In this document: piece by piece, positions 59,505 through 64,000 of the stretch
Layout of the letters: the number at the start of each line of letters is the position of its first letter
Position numbering within the stretch: position 1 is the first letter of the stretch
NCBI RefSeq assembly: GCF_963576675.1
Contig: NC_088910.1
Location: 26,662,531-26,726,530 of the forward strand
DNA: 64,000 nt
Reading direction: 5' to 3'
Origin: Euphorbia lathyris
Taxonomy: Eukaryota > Streptophyta > Magnoliopsida > Malpighiales > Euphorbiaceae
Program-made: the position numbers and the translations under genes
The notes under the pieces: model-generated
Database searches by the model: none
Told to the model about the DNA's origin: nothing
What the model saw: the letters and a program-made list of their open reading frames with translations, nothing else

Positions 59505-60860
59505 GTAGAGAGTTAACCTCATAACTATGACGAACATGAAGTTTCTTCAGATTCGTACAACCTTTAGCTATGCTGCAAATAGTATCATCACCAACACTCG
59601 AACAATCTACCAGTTGAAGAGACTACAAGAACTTACAGCCCTTTCCCATTTCTAGAAGATCATGATTTCTAATTCTTTGGCAGTATAATAAAGCCAACTC
59701 AGTAAGGTGCCTACAAACAGTCAAAAGTTTCAGTCAGGACAACACACGAACAGGAGAAGGCTGCCAAACAAACAGTCTAAAGATGGTAACTACACATAAA
59801 TCAATAGAACAATTTTCGATATTGAAAGGGTGAAAAGGAGAAGGCTTCCAAACAAACAAAGCAAAAAAAAAAAAAAACAGAGACAGAGAAATTACAACCA
59901 AAATTGTCCAATCTCCTCAAGTCCAAGAGTTCTGATCTTGTGGTAACCATTAACTTCAAGATGGGTCAGTTGTCTGCAACTAGTGGCAATTGCTTCTAAA
60001 CCCCTGTCACTAAGGAAGTAGCAATCACTTAAGAGTAAGATTTTTCAACTTCTTACACCCATCCCCATGGCACACAAACAGCTGAAGAGTACAATGAAGA
60101 AACTTTAATCATCATGAATTGCCAGAGTTATTTGAAAGCCCTAAGATGATATAATACAGTTCAAATTTTATACAAAATAAAGAAAAATCGAAATTAGAAG
60201 ATAACAGTAATGTAAAACGAGCACACTTCCTCTCAAAAGATTCTTGCCTTGATATAGCACGTCCTCAAGGAGATAGGAAAACAAGGAAACTAAAGTTCAT
60301 CCATATTTTAGCCTTTGTGAAAAGCAGATTAATGTAAGGAGAAATTCAGAGCCCATGACATATATTTCAATAGCTCAGCTCAGCCAGAATATCTAACTTC
60401 CTCTCAAAAGATTCTTGCCTTGATATAGCACATCCTCAAGGAGATAAGAAAACAAAGAAACTAAAGTTCATCCATATTTTAGCCTTTGTGAAAAGCAGAT
60501 TAATGTAAGGAGAAATTCAGAGCCCATGACATATATTTCAATAGCTCAGCTCAGCCAGAATATCTAACCTATCAGTAAGTTGCGGGAAACTATATAGAGC
60601 CAACAATTCCAATGACAAACAACGAGTTCCTATAGCCATCAAAGCCTCATATGTAACATTAATACTTTGTAACTTCAAAACATTAAGAGAAGGGCATCCT
60701 TGGGCAATCAAAAGAACAACACTAGTTTCGATAATTTCTGAATCTAGTGAAAAGGTTTCAACAGATTTGCAATAAGAACCAACTACTTCCATCGATATAT
60801 CAGTTGTTTTTACACAGGCTGCAATACCAAGAGACTTCAGTGATTTTCCAACCACAGCCT
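59505..60860 (-). pseudogene. Captured F-box/LRR gene fragment (FBL4-like leucine-rich repeats)
   Basis: Three minus-strand blocks show leucine-rich repeats of the F-box/LRR FBL4 type, in the gene's order. 60855-60538 reads KSLKSLGIAACVKTTDISME, QGCPSLNVLKLQSINVTYEA and LSLELLALYSF. About 60075-59890 reads LSDCYFLSDRGLEAIATSC, then LEVNGYHKIRTLGLEEIG. About 59715-59505 reads LTELALLYCQRIRNHDL, LQLVDCSSVGDD and CSIAKGCTNLKKLHV. Intact FBL4 proteins act in SCF ubiquitin ligases. Here the F-box end is absent, blocks 2 and 3 carry a stop or frame change (for example TAG near 59629) and a 171-bp duplication splits the first intron. It is non-functional, but could give antisense or small RNA to the donor gene. 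Confidence 0.75.
60226..60567. repeat. Tandem duplication, 171-bp unit, two copies
   Basis: 60226-60396 and 60397-60567 are nearly identical (both contain AAGATTCTTGCCTTGATATA and AGCCCATGACATATATTTC). It overlaps the 3' end of the first LRR block and its following intron. Confidence 0.9.
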
Positions 60861-61880
60861 TGGGCTAATTCAACCACAACCACAACCTTGGGCTAATTCA
60901 ACCAAGCTAGAGTCTATCAAACCCTCACAAAAACGAAGTTCAAATCTTCAATCAAATATATTGATATACAAAAAGAAATGGCAAAACAGGAATCAATTGG
61001 CAAATGTCCTTCATGCTTAAGTGAAATAACCCAAAATGGCTGGTTCTTGTCGAAATGGCTTCACATTTACATGTAAGAGCTTTATTAATTCATCCTTGTT
61101 AAAGCACTGTGACTTAATGAATTGAATGAGCAAAAATAGAAACCAAAAAACAGAGACAAAGTTGACTCACTCACAAGTGCTTAACATATTTAAGGAGGTC
61201 CAAGCCCAGTTGAAACAAACACAAACTGCATTACAAACTATAAACATCAGCAATATTACAAATGAGATAATGAACAACTAAGTAAAAAATTGTACTTTCA
61301 GTTCTCCATCCCGTTGCAAGCAGAGAAGAGAGAAGAGAGTTTCTACCTCACTCTTGTTTCCAATCTTTAAATCTAAAATGCCCTAATCAATTAAACCCCT
61401 TAACAGAACTAAGCATTTGCAGAATATACCCGAAAGGGATATGCCATAGGTACAGAGGAATAATCTAGAAGGCAAAGCAAAACTTACATTGGAGAGAATT
61501 GAAACAATTAGGTATGGACGCAGGAAAACGTTGATTAGAGTAGCCATTGAACTGAAGCAAGTCGCGCGTGGATGGAAAATGGTTTGGTACCATCAGAGAC
61601 TAGGTTGCAGACTAATTGCGGGTGGTTGGAGAGTCGCAAACGACACATACAAGGTCGCAGACTTGCGCGTAGTGATTCGGTAAGAGGTTCTAAGCCGTGA
61701 ATTTCAACTGCATTGAGGTTTGACGCTATGTGCGAAATCGAAAATAAGGAATGAATTTGAGAATACTAAATTTGTCTAAGGTTTTGCTGAAAGGAATGGA
61801 GCGAACCCTAAAAGTATGGAGGGAAGCTGAAAAATTAGGGGGAATGGGTGGCGGTAAAGTGAAATAGTTTGGGGAAAAAT
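60861..61880. other. CACTA interior, no recognisable gene
   Basis: A small duplication of CCTTGGGCTAATTCAACCA (60860-60905). The open frames at 61489-61683 and 61726-61914 have no family features. Confidence 0.4.
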
Positions 61881-62113
61881 TATTTAGAAAGAAATAATAT
61901 AATGAGAATAACAAAAAGTGGGATTTAGTAAATTAGTAAAATAGAGATATTAATGAGAATAAAATAAAATTTAATAAATAAATTATTTTGTTATTTATAT
62001 TAAAATATATAGGTTATTCTTACTAAAATTATAAAGATTATGTATTTAACGAGAATGTTTTATTATTCTCGTTATTTTTTTTCTCAAAAATACCTTGTTT
62101 TCTTGTAGTGATA

Positions 62114-62335
62114 TTATATTAATTCAAACCAAGGTCCGCTTCAGCAAGATCCCTCACAAGTCGAGGGGCTGATGCCCAATTTATCGGGTTGACCCCGTAC
62201 AAAGAAGCTTTTGCTAGCGCATCGGCAACACAGTTGGCCTATCGCTTGATCGAATCCACAACTGACACATTACAGATTCTAGCAAGGGAAACGCAATCTC
62301 TAATAACAAGTCCAATCTCCGACCCGTGTGTTTTG
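62114..62335 (-). pseudogene. RNase H-like (RVT_3) domain fragment
   Basis: The minus strand encodes SEIGLVIRDCVSLARICN, then NVSVVDSIKR, a TAG, and ANCVADALAKAS, the end of an RNase H-like domain of plant LINE or RVT_3 type. The tail reads APRLVRDLAEADLGLN and stops near 62115. Only the C-terminal third is present. The CACTA element ends three bases before it. It is a relic of a LINE or of an RVT_3 host gene. Confidence 0.6.
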
Positions 62336-63053
62336 ATTGGCTTACTCGGGGAGAAGCAAGAATCCAACTTTTTTTTCTCAACTTTAATAATAACCTTTTA
62401 GTGTGCTCTCAATATATATAAAAAACCCGTGAAATTTTATGTTTTTATTTATATATTTTCACTTTTAACATTAATTAACTCTTCTCATCGGGTTAGGTTT
62501 CTGTATTTTTTATTATTGTTTTTTTAGTTTGTGTTCATATATTTTATCGGATCCGTCTGAATTGTATATATTTTCTACTGTTCTGCCGTTTATACTTTTT
62601 CTCGATTTAGCAAGAGCGAAAACGGTTTATTTTATCCATGGATCAATAAATCTACGTGGTTGCAATGAAAGAAATGACTCAAATCTAAATGTTCGGAATG
62701 ACCTAAATGGTGAAATTTGGATTGCATCTACTTTTTTGTAGATTTCGATTTACGAAAAATATATGTTTCATTGTTGTTTTGTGTTTTTTTATGCCTTTAT
62801 AGCTTTTTTTGCTCTAAGTAGTCGTTTTAGTCTCTTTGTAGACCTTGTAAGATTTGATTCTTTATCGTTGTTTTCTTGTTGTACTTATTGGGTTTTATAA
62901 GTGGATTACTATATCCAGCCCCAATTTCACACTTCCAGCCTCGACAAAAGACGTAACCGCTCTTTAGCCAAAAATTGAAAATTCCAAACCCTCCCAAACT
63001 CTCTCAAACTCTCCCAAATACATTTTATTCCGAAATCAAAGACAATACATTTG
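62336..63053. other. AT-rich intergenic DNA, probable 5' flank of the next gene
   Basis: No coding frame with family features. The stretch just before 63053 is pyrimidine-rich (CTCTCAAACTCTCCC repeats), as in leaders. Confidence 0.5.
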
Positions 63054-64000
63054 ATGGAGAGCGATCCGTTATCCCCGCGAAGAGACGAGAATGACGCTGT
63101 CCCTAAAGTCGAGGTATTTTTCCGATTGAACTTCCATTGATTTCTGTCAATATTTTGGGAAAAAAATCGCTGGTTCGGACTCGGGCGTGTGAGCATCACG
63201 CCTCACCATGTGGTGGGGCGTTTGAACATCACGCCCACCACATGGTGAGGCGTGATGTTCATACGCCCCACCATGTGGTGGGACATGATGTGCATACGTC
63301 CCACCATATGGTGAGGCATGATGTTCACACGCCCCACCACATGGTGAGGCGTGATGCTCACACGCCCCACCACATGGTGGGGCATGATGTTCACACGTCC
63401 GGGCATATTTGTGGCTATTTTTTCGGGTTTAGACATCGAAACGTTGTACAAATGTCGCGTGTTGGAATGTAATGTTCGTTATTTATCATTTGCAGGAGGT
63501 TTCGTTTGAAGATTTTGGCGGAAACGGCATTAATTACAGTTCGCAGTTTTTTCCCAAACAAACGTTTGAAACATATCATGAAGCTGTTAACTGGGCAAAA
63601 TAGACGGCAATTGGGATCGGCTTCGAGTTAACCATAGCGTCGCACAAGACAGGGGGAAAGTCAAAATGAATATTGGTTAAATGTGCTCGTGGCATTAAGA
63701 ATTATAGAAGGAAAGGGGATATGGATATGGAGGAAGTAGTACGGAGGGATACAAAAACAAAGTACTGTGGTTGCAAATGCCAGATAAAGGTTCTGGAAAT
63801 CGCTGAATTAGGCGGTTGGGTGGTGAATGAGATTGCTGGAGACAAAGGACAGCACTGTCATCAGTTGGCTGTATATCGTCAGGGCTACAGATAGATGAGC
63901 GGACTAAGCCCGGGTTCCAAAAAACTTGTTCGTCAAATGAGTGCAGCTCAAGCTAAGCCTTGTGCTATTTTTGCTGCAATCAAAGAAAAACATCCGGAGG
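63054..64000 (+). pseudogene. FAR1/MULE-type transposase-like gene, 5' part, broken, runs off the window
   Basis: Exon 1 (63054-63113) encodes MESDPLSPRRDENDAVPK plus two residues, with a GT donor. Exon 2 starts at 63496 after TTTGCAG. It reads an N-terminal transposase domain of the FAR1/MULE type: PKQTFETYHEAVNWAK, LVKCARGIKNYRRKG, a Cys/His zinc-finger-like KYCGCKCQIKVLE...HCHQLAVYRQG, then LVRQMSAAQAKP and IFAAIKEKHPE. Such proteins are MULE transposases or domesticated transcription factors. In-frame stops at TAG 63601-63603, TGA about 63667 and TAG 63892-63894 break it. The DDE core would lie beyond 64000. Confidence 0.7.
63180..63405. repeat. Palindrome-rich minisatellite in the intron of the FAR1/MULE-like gene
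   Basis: About six copies of a 33-36 bp unit containing GATGTTCACACGCCCCACCA plus CATGGTGAGGCGT-type sequence. Each unit centres on CCACATGG or CCATGTGG, so it is itself nearly palindromic and the array is open in frames on both strands. The encoded His/Val repeats are a by-product of that symmetry. Confidence 0.85.

Larger units (their letters stand above)
56162..62110. mobile_element. Non-autonomous CACTA element carrying host-gene fragments
   Basis: The left end is CACTACAAAAAAAAGAGG (56162). The right end inverted is CACTACAAGAAAACAAGG (TAGTG at 62106-62110). ATA flanks both sides (56159-56161, 62111-62113), the 3-bp CACTA TSD. Length 5,949 bp. Subterminal zones (56170-56470 and 61880-62100) repeat CTCATTAAA/TCTCGTTA words in both orientations. 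No TNP2 or TNPA sequence is readable. The interior instead has exon-like pieces of an F-box/LRR gene and a probable kinase, with introns, on the minus strand. This is transduplication, as in Pack-type elements. Confidence 0.85.

Noticed and set aside
63137..63472. His-rich repeat protein on the plus strand, and its minus-strand counterpart
   Set aside because: Both frames are open only because the minisatellite unit is palindromic. It lies in an intron of a FAR1/MULE-like gene.

Overview
This looks like nuclear DNA of a flowering plant, most likely a eudicot. The species cannot be told from the sequence. The window is AT-rich and full of introns. Only two stretches look like ordinary host genes: an intact single-exon AP2/ERF gene (51445-52083, +) and a TFL1/BFT-type PEBP gene (54027-55013, -) whose third exon is damaged. 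Nearly everything else is transposable elements, many nested, with ends that can be placed to the base from terminal motifs and target-site duplications (TSDs).

Layout. 1-3592: terminal part of a CACTA element in reverse orientation, filled with diverged internal repeats and a 340-bp hairpin. 3646-15519: a three-level nest. A Stowaway-like MITE is split by a solo LTR (TSD GAGGT), and the LTR is split by a 9.1-kb CACTA element (TSD TTT) with a TNP2-like transposase and a second gene ending in a Ulp1-type protease; both genes are broken. 16297-46331: a second nest. A short inverted-repeat element is split by an L1-type LINE (13-bp TSD). LINE ORF1 is in turn interrupted by an Athila-like LTR element in a tandem LTR-internal-LTR-internal arrangement, fused at a 5-bp microhomology to a 5'-truncated Sirevirus-like Copia element.

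46332-51244: AT-rich DNA with a SINE, a long-TIR MITE, a Stowaway MITE and a four-arm foldback just upstream of the ERF gene. 51445-55734: the ERF and PEBP genes, convergent, with two more foldbacks. 56162-62110: a 5.95-kb CACTA element (TSD ATA) without transposase that carries decayed F-box/LRR and probable kinase gene pieces. 62114-64000: an RNase H-like relic and the 5' part of a broken FAR1/MULE-like gene with a palindromic minisatellite in its intron.

The most unusual sequence feature is a family of short CG-rich motifs (core ACGCCCCGCGT or its complement) repeated about 30 times in one Athila unit. They are direct in the LTR and in inverted pairs on both sides of its extra ORF. Every transposon gene read here has stops or frameshifts, so none of the elements looks autonomous as it stands. 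All family assignments are by eye, without database searches.
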